Shown: positions 51,650 through 61,194 of the stretch, one piece after another | Layout of the letters: every line of letters begins with the position of its first letter | How positions within the stretch are numbered: position 1 is the stretch's first letter | Assembly (NCBI RefSeq): GCF_004768545.1 | Contig: NZ_CP038634.1 | Coordinates: forward strand, 2,170,001-2,234,000 | Length of the DNA: 64,000 nucleotides | Reading direction: 5' to 3' | From: Cupriavidus oxalaticus | GTDB taxonomy: Bacteria > Pseudomonadota > Gammaproteobacteria > Burkholderiales > Burkholderiaceae | The notes under the pieces: model-generated | Databases searched by the model: none | The model's input: the letters and a program-made list of their open reading frames with translations, nothing else | What the model was told of the DNA's origin: nothing | Program-made: the position numbers and the translations under genes

Positions 51650-51672
51650 GCGGAATGCCGGCCGTGAAACCG

Positions 51673-53211
51673 TCAATGTCGTCCGACTGGTCGGCCTGTG
51701 CTCCGGAAGCGCTTCCACAGCTTTCGCTGATTGTCCCGATCGTCGGCCACGCGTGCCGCCAGGAAACCGCGCGCGTAGCTCGCGCCGGCGGAGGCCTTGC
51801 GATGGTGCTGCTGCAGATGGCCTAACAGGCCATCTGCCACCGCCATATCGTTGCCCCATCCCAGGTCATCCTGCAGCTTCGCCAGCACGCGCCGATACGG
51901 ATTCAGGCGCTTTTGCCTGAAGAGGTCGGCGAAGAATTCGGCAGCGTAGCGCAGCTTCTTTGCCGCGATCCTCGCGCGGTGGCGGCGATGGGCATCGAGC
52001 TTGTGAAGGCCTCGACCCCGGCGCGCGAGCTTGCGATGACGCTTGCGCAGGACGCGATCGGCGAGCACGGCAGCAGGCCTGCCAAGCTGTTTGCGTGTGT
52101 CGTCGGACGCATCGCGCCATGGGGTCGCCGTGATCCAGTGATCGAGCGCAAGGGCGACCCGTGCGTAGCGCGGCGACTGTACCGCGGCTGTCGCCTTGGC
52201 ATGGCGGGCCTTCGCGATCTCGGCCGCCGCCGCTTTGGTTTCCGCCATCTGCTCGCGCTTGTCCTTGCCTGCGTCAACCTGCGGCAGCGTCGAATGCGCC
52301 AGCACATACCAATCCCGGGATTCACCGAGTTCGTCGGCAATCCACTTCACTTCATCGGCGAGCGCTGCCGGCAGCGTGATCACATCGTCGAACATGTCGA
52401 GCGCGGAACGGAAGCGGCGCAGTCCCACCCGCATCTGATGCACGCCTTCGGGTGAATGTCCCGTGGCTACCAGCGGGGCATTGGCATGTACCTGGTCCAG
52501 GCAGCTCTGCAGTATCTTGCAGATGGCCTCCTCTACCGTGTCATTCCTTTTCAGTGCGATCGGCCGTGCCTTGACCGCCGAGCGGTCGCCAGATACCAGC
52601 AAGTCGTAGCCGCGGTCGCTCTTGCTCTGCATGCTCAGGCTCATCGGTAGCTTGTCGATGAGTCGCAGCCCGAGTTCGCTAAGGCGCCGGGGCTCGCCCT
52701 GCTTGAGTTCCAGTTCAAGCTCGGAGAAGGTGCGGGCCTGCGCCGCCGCTGTGATTTTCCCGCTGTCCAGCGCGAGTTCTATCTCCTCGCCGCTTTCCAG
52801 CTTCAGCGTCCACAACTTCCGTGTGACCGTGCTTCGGAAAATCGGAACCAGCTGATCCGGCAGCGATCCGTTCTTTAAGAGATGAGAGAGTGCTGAAGAC
52901 TTCGGCACTGCAGCCCGCAAGGCCTTGAGATCGGGCTTCGTCTCTTTCAGCGCGGACTCGTACTCTTCGCGCTCGAAGAATCCGCCGCGCCGCTCGCCGG
53001 ACGACTTGAGGGTCTGCGTGATCTGGTCGCCATTGCGGCGGACACGCAGATCGGCTCCGTTTCGCCGCAGGAGGAAGTCCGGAGTGTCGAAGTATTCGCT
53101 CTCCAGAGCCTGTTCCTGTTGCGAATCCGGTTCCACATCCAGGAGCGCAGGTAATTCGCGCATGGCAGCGCCCTGATTTGCCGCCAGTTCGAATTTCAGT
53201 TCCTTCTCCAT
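51673..53211 (-). CDS. CYTH and CHAD domain-containing protein
   Basis: A 512-residue two-domain protein. The N-terminal CYTH domain (about 1-200) begins with the ExExK signature EKELKFEL and contains the tunnel-strand motifs ESEYFDTPDFLLRRNGADLRVRR-like residues. The CHAD domain (about 215-505) is helical and rich in conserved His/Arg/Lys, such as GVHQMRVGLRRFRSAL and RIAAKKLRYAAEFF. CYTH tunnels bind triphosphates; CHAD binds polyphosphate and targets granules, which are common in Cupriavidus. AAGGAG precedes the ATG at 53211. It is a single gene. Confidence 0.9.
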   Translation of the reverse strand: MEKELKFELAANQGAAMRELPALLDVEPDSQQEQALESEYFDTPDFLLRRNGADLRVRRNGDQITQTLKSSGERRGGFFEREEYESALKETKPDLKALRAAVPKSSALSHLLKNGSLPDQLVPIFRSTVTRKLWTLKLESGEEIELALDSGKITAAAQARTFSELELELKQGEPRRLSELGLRLIDKLPMSLSMQSKSDRGYDLLVSGDRSAVKARPIALKRNDTVEEAICKILQSCLDQVHANAPLVATGHSPEGVHQMRVGLRRFRSALDMFDDVITLPAALADEVKWIADELGESRDWYVLAHSTLPQVDAGKDKREQMAETKAAAAEIAKARHAKATAAVQSPRYARVALALDHWITATPWRDASDDTRKQLGRPAAVLADRVLRKRHRKLARRGRGLHKLDAHRRHRARIAAKKLRYAAEFFADLFRQKRLNPYRRVLAKLQDDLGWGNDMAVADGLLGHLQQHHRKASAGASYARGFLAARVADDRDNQRKLWKRFRSTGRPVGRH

Positions 53212-53455
53212 GGTATTGCTCCTTGTACAGGACGCTTCCATTACTGAGTGGGCGGCCGTCCGGGTCCTGCATCGGATTGCCCGATCTGCGCGTTCTTGTC
53301 CGCGAAATGCCGGTTCCCTTGGCCTCGTGGCCGTACTGTGATCAGTTGGTCGGCGCAAAAATCGTGCCGTCAGGCGGCACGCGGCGCTTCGCAGCGAACC
53401 AGGACGAACTACGGCAAGTAAGCGGGAATCCGGCGGGCGATTGGCGGATGCCCGG

Positions 53456-54142
53456 CTACGCGGAAAGTTCGGCCAGTATCGCCTGCCGCACGTTCCTGAC
53501 ATGCGCCACCCCGGTGGCTTCGGCCTCGTCCGGCTCGCCTGCCAGCACGGCCGTCGCGATGCGCCGGTAGTCCGCCAGCCGCATCTGCTGGAGCGACGCG
53601 AGCCGATGCTGGGCGTGGACGATCGGCATCTGGATGGTGGGAAACAGGCGAATCAGCTCGCGGTTGCCGCCCATTTCCAGCAGCGTCCGGTAGAACTGCC
53701 GCCTCGCGCCCGCAAATGCCGCGGTAGCGTGCGCTTTTTCCGCGGCAGCCAACTGCTGAACCGTGGCGCGCAGAGCCTGGGCATGGTTGCGATCGGCACA
53801 ACCGCGGGTTGCCGCGCGTGCCAGCAGTCCCATCATGCGCTCCGCCACGTCGAGAACATCCAGGGTGTCCTGCATGGTCAGCCGCCGGATGACCGCGCCG
53901 CGATGGCGGGGCAATTCGACGATGCCCTCGGCGGCAAGCCGCTGCAAGGCTTCCCGCACGGAATTGCGGCCAACGCCGAATTGCGTCACCAGATCGGTTT
54001 CGACCAGCCGTTGGCCGGGCACGAAGCTGCCGAGCTCCAGCCCGCCAATGATGCCGAAAAAGACGGTGGCGGAGGCGCTCCGGTCAGGCTCGCCGGTGTC
54101 GGCAGGCGGGGAAGAAGGAGGGAAAGATGTCGCAGGCGTCAC
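53456..54142 (-). CDS. GntR-family (FCD subgroup) regulator
   Basis: A 228-residue GntR regulator. The HTH is about residues 28-85 (GQRLVETDLVTQFGVGRNSVREALQRLAAEGIVEL), followed by an FCD domain with RRQFYRTLLEMGGNREL. The start is GTG 54142 without a clear ribosome-binding site. It is divergent from the SDR/acyl-CoA dehydrogenase pair, whose promoter has a palindrome in its spacer, and is the obvious candidate repressor. Confidence 0.83.
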   Translation of the reverse strand: MTPATSFPPSSPPADTGEPDRSASATVFFGIIGGLELGSFVPGQRLVETDLVTQFGVGRNSVREALQRLAAEGIVELPRHRGAVIRRLTMQDTLDVLDVAERMMGLLARAATRGCADRNHAQALRATVQQLAAAEKAHATAAFAGARRQFYRTLLEMGGNRELIRLFPTIQMPIVHAQHRLASLQQMRLADYRRIATAVLAGEPDEAEATGVAHVRNVRQAILAELSA

Positions 54143-54172
54143 GCGGGCATTCTAACAGCAAGCTGTCGGACG

Positions 54173-54200
54173 TTGACATGGGATGAAATCATCCTACAAT
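54173..54200 (+). promoter_or_regulatory. near-consensus sigma-70 promoter with palindromic operator in the spacer
   Basis: TTGACA (54173-54178) and TACAAT (54195-54200) are separated by 16 bases. The spacer and edge hold GGATGA-AA-TCATCC (54181-54194), an inverted repeat with 6-base arms. Repressor binding there would block RNA polymerase. It lies 35 bases before the GTG start of the SDR gene and faces away from the GntR gene, the likely repressor source. Confidence 0.7.
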
Positions 54201-54234
54201 CTGATCCTCATATCCAATGGATCGGGAGACAACC

Positions 54235-54987
54235 GTGCAGGACACATTGCTGGATCTTCGGGGCAAGCGCGCGCTGGTGACAGGCGCGTCGGGCGGATTG
54301 GGCGCGCATTGTGCGCAGGTCCTGGCATCGCGCGGTGCCGAGGTGGTGCTTGCCGCGCGCCGTACTGACGCGCTGAAAGCCGTCGCGGAAAAGATCGGAA
54401 CGGATGCGCGCCTGCAGTGCGTGGCGCTCGACGTCACCGACGGCGCTTCGCGCGCGGCACTCGTGCGCGATATCGAGCCCGTTGACATCCTGATCAACAA
54501 TGCCGGCCTGGTGCGCGAGGGCGCGGCGCTCGGGCACGCCGAGGACGATTGGGATGTGGTGATGGACACCAATCTCAAGGGGATGTTCTTTCTCGCGCAG
54601 GCGCTGGTCCCCGGCATGCGCGAACGCGGCGGTGGCAGCATCGTCAATATCGCCTCGATCCTGGGGCTGCGACAGGCGGGCGGCGTAGTGTCCTATGCTG
54701 TCTCCAAGGCCGGCGTGGTGCAGCTCACCAAGACGCTTGCGCTGGAATGGGCGCGCTACGGCATCCGCGTGAATGCCCTGGCCCCCGGCTATATCGACAC
54801 CGACATCAACCGGGACTTCTGGCAGACCGATGCCGGCAAGGCGCTGATCCTGCGCATCCCGCAGCGCCGGCTCGGGCAACAGGAGGACCTCGACGGGCCG
54901 TTGCTGCTGCTGGCCTCGGATGCGTCCCGGTACATGACGGGCACCGTGATCGCCGTCGACGGCGGCCATCTGGTCAATACGCTGTAA
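54235..54987 (+). CDS. short-chain dehydrogenase/reductase (FabG-like)
   Basis: A 250-residue classical SDR. The cofactor motif is TGASGGLGAH, followed by NNAGLV, the catalytic Ser in NIASILGL, and YAVSK. The C-terminus DGGHLVNTL fits the family. GTG 54235 was chosen because GGGAG lies 7 bases upstream; ATG 54217 has no such site. It probably reduces a beta-keto or oxidises a beta-hydroxy acyl compound together with the downstream acyl-CoA dehydrogenase, 13 bases away. Confidence 0.82.
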   Translation: MQDTLLDLRGKRALVTGASGGLGAHCAQVLASRGAEVVLAARRTDALKAVAEKIGTDARLQCVALDVTDGASRAALVRDIEPVDILINNAGLVREGAALGHAEDDWDVVMDTNLKGMFFLAQALVPGMRERGGGSIVNIASILGLRQAGGVVSYAVSKAGVVQLTKTLALEWARYGIRVNALAPGYIDTDINRDFWQTDAGKALILRIPQRRLGQQEDLDGPLLLLASDASRYMTGTVIAVDGGHLVNTL

Positions 54988-55000
54988 GGAGACCGACATC

Positions 55001-56194
55001 TTGCTCACCGACTATCCCACCGAAAGAAGCCGCAGCATCGGCGAGCGCGTCGAGCGCTTTGTCCGCGATGTGGTCGTGCCCTACGAGCGTGACCCGCGTT
55101 GTGAATCCCATGGCCCATCGCCGGAACTGGTTGCCGAACTGCGTGACAAGGCGCGCGCCGCCGGCGTCATGACGCCGCATATCCTCCCCGACGGCTCGCA
55201 CCTGAGCCAGCGGGAGACCGCCGCGGTGCTCATGCGCTCGGGCTTGTCGCCGCTCGGGCCGGTTGCCGTCAATACGATGGCGCCCGACGAAGGCAACATG
55301 TTCTTGCTGGGAAAGGTGGCCACCCCGGCGCAGCAGCAACGATTCCTGGCGCCGCTGGTCAGCGGCGAGGCGCGTTCCGCGTTCTTCATGACCGAGCCCG
55401 CGGAGGACGGCGGCGCCGGTTCGGACCCGTCGATGCTGCAGACCACGGCGGTGAGGGATGGCGACGAATGGGTGATTCGCGGCCGCAAGAAATTCATCAC
55501 CGGTGCCGAAGGCGCAGCCGTGGGCATCGTGATGGCGCGTACGGGAGATGGCGAGCGTGCGCAGGCCACGATGTTCCTGGTCGATCTGCCACACCCGGCC
55601 ATCCGCATCGAGCGCCTGATCGACACCATCGATAGTTCCATGCCCGGCGGACATGCGCTGGTCGTGATCGATGACCTGCGCGTGCCGCACAGCCAGGTGC
55701 TGGGCCAGGCGAACGAGGGCTTCCGCTATGCGCAGGTTCGCCTGTCGCCGGCGCGGCTTTCGCATTGCATGCGCTGGTTCGGCGGCGCCGCGCGGGCGGA
55801 CGAGATCGCACGCGCGTACGCGACCACACGCAAGGCTTTCGGCAAGCTGCTGATCGACCATGAAGGCGTCGGCTTCATGCTGGCCGATAACCTGATCGAC
55901 CTTCAGCAGGCCGCCCTGATGATCGACTGGTGCGCGGGCGTGCTCGACGGCGGTTCGTCGGGGACCGCGGAAAGCTCGATGGCCAAGGTGGCCGTCTCGG
56001 AAGCGCTGTTCCGTGTGGCGGACCGTTGCGTGCAGATCCTGGGGGGGATGGGCGTGTCACGCGACACTATCGTCGAGCAGATCTTCCGCGAAGTACGAGG
56101 GTTCCGGATCTACGACGGCCCGACCGAAGTCCACAAATGGTCGCTGGCCAGGAAGATCAAACGCGAAACCCTGGGTGCGTCGCAAGCTGGCTGA
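55001..56194 (+). CDS. acyl-CoA dehydrogenase family protein (CaiA/ACAD10-like)
   Basis: A 397-residue acyl-CoA dehydrogenase. FFMTEPAEDGGAGSDPSM in the middle domain and KLLIDHEGVGFMLAD in the C-terminal domain are present. The catalytic position has Asp rather than Glu: D372 in RIYDGPTEVHKW, a variant seen in the ACAD10/11-like branch. The start is TTG 55001, with AAGGAG 9 bases upstream. It forms a two-gene operon with the SDR under the promoter at 54173-54200. The substrate is unknown. Confidence 0.84.
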   Translation: MLTDYPTERSRSIGERVERFVRDVVVPYERDPRCESHGPSPELVAELRDKARAAGVMTPHILPDGSHLSQRETAAVLMRSGLSPLGPVAVNTMAPDEGNMFLLGKVATPAQQQRFLAPLVSGEARSAFFMTEPAEDGGAGSDPSMLQTTAVRDGDEWVIRGRKKFITGAEGAAVGIVMARTGDGERAQATMFLVDLPHPAIRIERLIDTIDSSMPGGHALVVIDDLRVPHSQVLGQANEGFRYAQVRLSPARLSHCMRWFGGAARADEIARAYATTRKAFGKLLIDHEGVGFMLADNLIDLQQAALMIDWCAGVLDGGSSGTAESSMAKVAVSEALFRVADRCVQILGGMGVSRDTIVEQIFREVRGFRIYDGPTEVHKWSLARKIKRETLGASQAG

Positions 56195-56495
56195 CCGGCT
56201 ACGCCGGCGGCGCGCGATGCGGTAGTCGTCGACCCAGGCAATCGACGCCCTGGTAGCGCGATATCCCGTAGCGCGCCGGCCGAGCCGAAAAAATCCTTCA
56301 ATGAGGTGCCATCACCTTTTTCCCGCAGTGGGATGCTGCGAAAGAGAGCGAGAAATGTGCCATTCGTTTGGCCAACGCAGCAACCTGAGGCGGCCAGGCG
56401 GGGAGTGTCGCCGATTATGTTCGCCGGCCTGTCGCGAACCGCGACACTGGAAATCCGGAACAGGGCCGGGACAATTGATCTGCCTGCGCGCAAGT
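56195..56495. other. 301-base stretch without a supported gene
   Basis: The region between the acyl-CoA dehydrogenase and the convergent GNAT gene. No protein-like frame, repeat or clear hairpin was seen. Confidence 0.5.
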
Positions 56496-56936
56496 CTATT
56501 TCAATTCGCATTGCATGCAGACTCCCGCTGGCATCCCCGGCGACGTCAGGGTATGCGAATTCCGTACACTGACGGGCAGGGAGGTCGTAGCGACGAGGGA
56601 AAAGCCGTAACGAGAAAAGAAGCCGGGGCACTTTGCGGTAGCAAGGACTGCGCGTTCGCAGCCCTCTGCACGTGCCCGCACCAGAACGGCAGACACCAGG
56701 TGCTTGGCAATACCGCGATCCCTATATCCGGGCAGTACCGCAACTGAACAGACGACTATGACTTTCGCGTGCCGCTCCGCTCCGGCGCAGGCGACAATGC
56801 GCCCGTCCATTAACGCAATGTGGAACATATCCGGAGACCACGAAGCGTTCTGCGTCAATCCACATTTGTCTAGCACCGTGGTAATTCCAGGCAGGTCCGC
56901 AGTGGTGGCGGATCGGATCTGTAAGGCTCTAATCAT
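56496..56936 (-). CDS. GNAT-family N-acetyltransferase, ArsN-like
   Basis: A 146-residue GNAT enzyme. Motif A for acetyl-CoA is VAVLPGYRDRGIAKHLVSAVL (read as two parts around residues 69-89). The C-terminal half reads FFSRYGFSLVATTSLPVSV and ends GVCMQCELK, like the FFxRxGF-x-P and CM-x-x-x-L end of ArsN-type acetyltransferases, which act on arsinothricin or phosphinothricin-like compounds. No ars genes are nearby, so the substrate is open. Codon use is less GC-biased than in the neighbours, suggesting transfer. Confidence 0.72.
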   Translation of the reverse strand: MIRALQIRSATTADLPGITTVLDKCGLTQNASWSPDMFHIALMDGRIVACAGAERHAKVIVVCSVAVLPGYRDRGIAKHLVSAVLVRARAEGCERAVLATAKCPGFFSRYGFSLVATTSLPVSVRNSHTLTSPGMPAGVCMQCELK

Positions 56937-57413
56937 TGCTGCACCAGCGCCCGTCGAAGCGTTTTCTTCGTAATGCGCTTACTTAATAGACATCGGTTCC
57001 ACAATACCGTCGCGTAGCTGTTTTGCCTACGTGTCCGAAATTCGCAAACAAGAAAGCGAGGGTAATTCCCTAAAAGGGATACATTTAAGGCGATTTGTTC
57101 GCCTCTCGAAGCCTTGTTGGCAAGCCCGTGGCACCTCCGACTTTGGAGTCGAAATAAGCACACCATCGGCCGTGGTGTGCGGAAGGCCGCGCTCGGTGGC
57201 GATTAGGTCGCGCAGCGTCGGGCGTTCGGGCCTGGCTAGCGCACTATCCTTGCAAGGACGACGCCACCCCAGATCCGGGAGCTATTGGCCGGGAGCTGTT
57301 GTCCACGCTGATGGCGAGGACCCGGCCGACGCCGGACTGAAGATGTGGCTTTGCGGGCAGTTCTCGCCGGCAATCCGGCAAGGATCGAATTTCCAGTCTT
57401 TCGCTGCGCTCCG
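56937..57413. other. 477-base stretch without a complete gene, mixed composition
   Basis: Base use here is clearly less GC-rich than average in the first half (56940-57110). On the minus strand a stretch at about 57060-57250 stays open and reads TLRDLIATERGLPHTTADGV with reasonable codons but no start, so it may be a gene remnant. No repeats or strong hairpins were found. Confidence 0.4.
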
Positions 57414-58703
57414 ATGATGCCGGCCGCTTCCGATCACGATGGCCCCGAGGACAATAGCCGGACCCTGCTGTACTTCGGCTGGCTGACGTTGATTGTCCAT
57501 CTGGCAACGCCGGCCGGCTACCTGATTGATATCCAGGCGTCGTACCTGCTCAAGAATGAGTTGCACGCGACGGCGACGGAGATCTCGACATTCCGGCTGG
57601 TTACCGGAATCCCCGTGTACATCGCATTTGCCTTTGGCCTCGCGCGCGATCACTGGAATCCGCTGGGTTTGCGCGACCGTGGCTTCTTCCTGATTTTCGC
57701 TCCCATCACCGCGGCGGCATTCGTCTGGATGGCGTTTGCGGGCATCTCATACACTGGACTGCTCGTCGGGATGCTGCTGGCAATGCTGTCGTCCCGGTTT
57801 ACCGCCGCCGCCTACCAGGGGTTGATCGCGCTGGTGGGCCAGGAAAAGCTCATGTCCGGGCGCCTGAGTGCGCTGTCGAACGTGGTCAGCTCCGTTCCCG
57901 TCGTGGCGGGTGCGTTCGCTTCCGGGTACGTGTCCGATCATCTTGCGCCGCAAGAGGCCTTCTTGCTGGTGGCGATGGTCACTTTGCTGATTGCGGTGTT
58001 CGGGCTCTGGAATCCCGCCACCGTCTTCGGTAATACGTACGACAAGCCGCAAGCCAGGCGCGCGGATTTCGTCGGGAATGTCAGGCGGCTGGTGAAGCAT
58101 AAGGCCGTCTATCCGGCGCTGCTTATCTGCTTTCTGTGGAACTTCGCGCCAGGGGCGGCCACACCGCTGCAGTTCTACCTGGCCAATGAACTGCATGCAT
58201 CGGATTCCGTCTACTCGTACTACAACGGGATCTTCGCTGCCGCGTTTATCCCGACATTCCTGCTGTATGGCGTGCTATGCAAGAAGGTATCGCTGAACAA
58301 GCTTCTGTGGTGGGGGACGATCGTCGCGGTGCCGCAGATGATTCCGCTGGCATTTATTCGGTCAGCCGATCTCGCGCTGGTATTGGCGGCACCAATAGGG
58401 CTGATGGGCGGGCTAGCCACGGCGGCATACTTCGATCTTGCGATGCGGTCGTGTCCACCGGGCCTGCAAGGGACCCTGATGATGCTGGTCGATGGTGTTC
58501 TCGCGCTCTCGGCGCGCGCCGGCGACCTGTTGGGCTCATGGATCTATAACACCGGCGCAGCGCACGGCTTTACGTGGTGCGTGATCGCAACTACGGTCGT
58601 GTACGCACTGATCCTCCCCTTGATCCCGCTGGCGCCGAAGGCATTGATCGCTACCCGGGACGGCGAAGCCAATCCGGAGGCTGCGGCCGACGCCAATGGC
58701 TAG
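57414..58703 (+). CDS. MFS-type transporter (BT1/folate-biopterin-like)
   Basis: A 429-residue, roughly 12-helix membrane protein (LLYFGWLTLIVHLATPAGYLIDIQ at the start). GLARDHWNPLG after TM2 resembles the D-x-W-P/DR loop of BT1-like folate/pterin carriers, and a long central loop (YDKPQARRADFVGNVRRLV) separates the halves. The substrate is not known. ATG 57414 gives a short cytoplasmic N-terminus; GTG 57345 is possible. No ribosome-binding site is clear. It converges with the DUF1329 gene. Confidence 0.72.
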   Translation: MMPAASDHDGPEDNSRTLLYFGWLTLIVHLATPAGYLIDIQASYLLKNELHATATEISTFRLVTGIPVYIAFAFGLARDHWNPLGLRDRGFFLIFAPITAAAFVWMAFAGISYTGLLVGMLLAMLSSRFTAAAYQGLIALVGQEKLMSGRLSALSNVVSSVPVVAGAFASGYVSDHLAPQEAFLLVAMVTLLIAVFGLWNPATVFGNTYDKPQARRADFVGNVRRLVKHKAVYPALLICFLWNFAPGAATPLQFYLANELHASDSVYSYYNGIFAAAFIPTFLLYGVLCKKVSLNKLLWWGTIVAVPQMIPLAFIRSADLALVLAAPIGLMGGLATAAYFDLAMRSCPPGLQGTLMMLVDGVLALSARAGDLLGSWIYNTGAAHGFTWCVIATTVVYALILPLIPLAPKALIATRDGEANPEAAADANG

Positions 58704-58734
58704 CCGCAACCGGCAGGGCTTTCTGACCGGGGCG

Positions 58735-60117
58735 TCAGTGTCCCGCCCCCCGGATCGAATCCGGGGAAAAATACGCTTCGCCAAACTGCGGGCTGCTGTT
58801 CAGGCGTACCGGCTTCCCTTCATTGGTCAGCCGATCCGCCAGATAGGAGCCGGCCGTAAGGTCATGGTAGAACGCCACCGCCGGGTAGTAGCGCCGCGCA
58901 TCGTAGGCGTAAAGCGACGATTGCATATTGGTTCGCCACAGCTGGCCGCGGGCATCGTAGTTGTCGGCAAGCACTGCCATCCAGGTGTCTTCATCCAGGT
59001 ACAGCACACGCTTTGCATACTGATGCCGGAAGCCTGGCTTCAGTCTGGCTTCGAGCACCCAGACACGGTGCAGTTCGTAGCGGACCAGTTCCGGGGTCGC
59101 ATGGTTGGGGCCCAGCAGTTCGGCGTACCTGACGCCAGGATCGACCAGCTTGTAGTTGTGGTACGGAATATAGATTTCCCGCTTGCCGATAATCTTCCAC
59201 TCATAGCGCTCGCCGGAGCCGTTGAACAGGCGATCGTCGTCCACCGTACGGAAGCCGCCCGGCCCCAGCGGCTGGTCAAAGCCGAACTCGGGTGCCTGCC
59301 GCACCCGGCGCGTGCCGGGATTGTATTGCCAGGTCCTGGCCGTATCCGAGCCTTCGCGATCCCAGAAGTTGTGGGAGACGATGATATTGCCGCGCTCGCG
59401 CAAAGGCAGTTCGGTTTCCACGCGGGCGAAGGTCCGGTTGATCAGCGGCGAGCCTTTTTCAAACGCGGCGCCGTTGACGGGTGACCAGATGTCATATTTC
59501 CACTTGCCCCATGCGATCTTGCCGTCGCGATACACCACTGCCTGGTCGTAGACGGCTGATTCTTCGGCAATGGCGGAAGAGAAGCGGAGATTCCACATCA
59601 GCTCCAGCCCGCTCTTGGGCACAGGAAACGGCGCGGTGGGCGGATAGTCCTTGAGGCCGTTCGCGTCCGTCGTCAGCTGCGTCCTGGCGGCGTGGTGCTG
59701 GATCGCCTTGTAGACGGCATCGCCATAGCGGAAGTCACGATGGCTGGGGTAGATCGCCATCCTGAATGTCGTCGGGTACAGCCTGAACATGGCGAGCTGC
59801 CCGTCGCTCAGGTGAGCACGGTATTGCTCCACGTTCTGGGCCGTGATCACCGCCAGCGGTTGTTCCGACGCGTAGGGGTCAGGGTAGGTGTCGCCTGGCC
59901 GGAAAGTCAGGCCCGCGGGCGCGGCCTGCCATTTTCCGCTCCACGCGGGGATGCTGCCGTCCTTGTTGGCGGACCGTTCGGCACCCATCGGCGTGAGCGG
60001 GCCGTCCAGGCGCCTGACTTCGTCGGGCGTCATCGCGGCAAGGGAAGGTGCGTTCAACTGTGAGGCCGCTAGCACCGCACCGGCTATCGTGCACAGCACT
60101 AAGGTCTTGCTTTTCAT
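58735..60117 (-). CDS. DUF1329 family exported protein
   Basis: A 460-residue protein with a signal peptide (KSKTLVLCTIAGAVLAASQLNAPSLA). The mature part starts MTPDEVRRLDGPLTPMGAERSAN, the typical start of DUF1329, and contains FPVPKSGLELMWNLRF and KRVLYLDEDTW, the LolA-like barrel motifs. In pseudomonads and Burkholderiales DUF1329 proteins are encoded with DUF1302 porin-like proteins and RND exporters and support use of hydrophobic substrates; no DUF1302 gene is in this window. GGAGGAGAGATA precedes the ATG. It is the last gene of a minus-strand operon with oxidoreductases. Confidence 0.87.
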   Translation of the reverse strand: MKSKTLVLCTIAGAVLAASQLNAPSLAAMTPDEVRRLDGPLTPMGAERSANKDGSIPAWSGKWQAAPAGLTFRPGDTYPDPYASEQPLAVITAQNVEQYRAHLSDGQLAMFRLYPTTFRMAIYPSHRDFRYGDAVYKAIQHHAARTQLTTDANGLKDYPPTAPFPVPKSGLELMWNLRFSSAIAEESAVYDQAVVYRDGKIAWGKWKYDIWSPVNGAAFEKGSPLINRTFARVETELPLRERGNIIVSHNFWDREGSDTARTWQYNPGTRRVRQAPEFGFDQPLGPGGFRTVDDDRLFNGSGERYEWKIIGKREIYIPYHNYKLVDPGVRYAELLGPNHATPELVRYELHRVWVLEARLKPGFRHQYAKRVLYLDEDTWMAVLADNYDARGQLWRTNMQSSLYAYDARRYYPAVAFYHDLTAGSYLADRLTNEGKPVRLNSSPQFGEAYFSPDSIRGAGH

Positions 60118-60195
60118 TATCTCTCCTCCGATTTCAATGGCGTGATGGTCGTGCGCCGGCATCGGGCTGACGGGCTGGCGCGGGACGGCCTGCGA

Positions 60196-61179
60196 TCAGG
60201 CATTGCTCAGCTCGGCGATACGCAGCACCAGCTTGCCTGGCGCCTTGCCCGACTGGACCAGGTCGAGTGCGCGTCCCGCCTGTTCCAGCGGCAGGCATGC
60301 GATGCGAGGCGGCCGCAAGCGCTCGCTTGAGATCAGCGACGCGATCTCGCGCAGCCGCGCGCCGCTTCGCATCTTGCTGTAGGCCACTGCGGTGCGCATG
60401 CCGCGCCGAGCGGCGTCGGCCGGGTCCGGGCCGTTGTCGCCATTGACCAGTGTCAGGATGGCGACAAGGATGCCGCCGGGCCTGAGCAAGTCCATGCCGT
60501 TCGGCAGGGTGCCGCAGCCAACGGTGTCCAGAACCAGGTCGACACCAGCGGGCGCCCATGCCTGCATGGCGGCAGCGATGTCGCCGCGATAGTCGATCGC
60601 CAGGTCGCAGCCGAGCGCTCTCAGTTCGTCGCGGCGAGCCGCGCTGCAGGTGGCAGCGGCAGTGGCACCGGCTGCGGTTGCCAGTTGCACAGCAAACGTG
60701 CCGACCGCACCGGCACCGCCATGCACCAGCACCGTCTGGCCTGGCTTGAGTCCGCCTTCGTCGAAGAGTCCCGTCCAGGCCGCCAGCGCCGGTGTCGGGA
60801 CGGCGGCTGCTTCGGCAAATCCCAGGTTCTCGGGGATCGGGACCACGCAATCCCGAGAGACCGAAACGTACTCTGCATAGGAGCCCCATTTGCCTGCGCC
60901 AACCTCCGTTTGCGCGAACACGCGCTGGCCCGGGACGAAATCCTTGACGCCTGTTCCCACGGCCGCCACGACGCCGCTGGCATCGAAGCCGAGCACGAAC
61001 GGGAAGCGGTATGGCATGAAGCGGCTCAGATAGCCTTCACGGCATTTCCAGTCGGCTGGATTCACGCCGGCGCAAGCGACGCGGATCAGGATTTCGCCGG
61101 CAGCGGGTTCCGGCCTCGGGACGTCTGCAAACCTGAGTACGTCGGGTCCGCCGGTACGGTCAATGACGACAGCGCGCAT
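60196..61179 (-). CDS. medium-chain dehydrogenase, NADPH:quinone oxidoreductase type
   Basis: A 327-residue zinc-free MDR. GGPDVLRFADVPRPEP at the start, GVNPADWKCREG, the Rossmann motif HGGAGAVGTFAVQLA and GFDASGVVAAVG are typical of quinone or enone reductases. It lacks the structural-zinc cysteine cluster of alcohol dehydrogenases. ATG 61179 is preferred because GGAGAAAAGC lies just before it; ATG 61191 has no site. The neighbouring SDR ends 15 bases upstream, so it is part of the same operon. Confidence 0.85.
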   Translation of the reverse strand: MRAVVIDRTGGPDVLRFADVPRPEPAAGEILIRVACAGVNPADWKCREGYLSRFMPYRFPFVLGFDASGVVAAVGTGVKDFVPGQRVFAQTEVGAGKWGSYAEYVSVSRDCVVPIPENLGFAEAAAVPTPALAAWTGLFDEGGLKPGQTVLVHGGAGAVGTFAVQLATAAGATAAATCSAARRDELRALGCDLAIDYRGDIAAAMQAWAPAGVDLVLDTVGCGTLPNGMDLLRPGGILVAILTLVNGDNGPDPADAARRGMRTAVAYSKMRSGARLREIASLISSERLRPPRIACLPLEQAGRALDLVQSGKAPGKLVLRIAELSNA

Positions 61180-61194
61180 GCTTTTCTCCATCGC

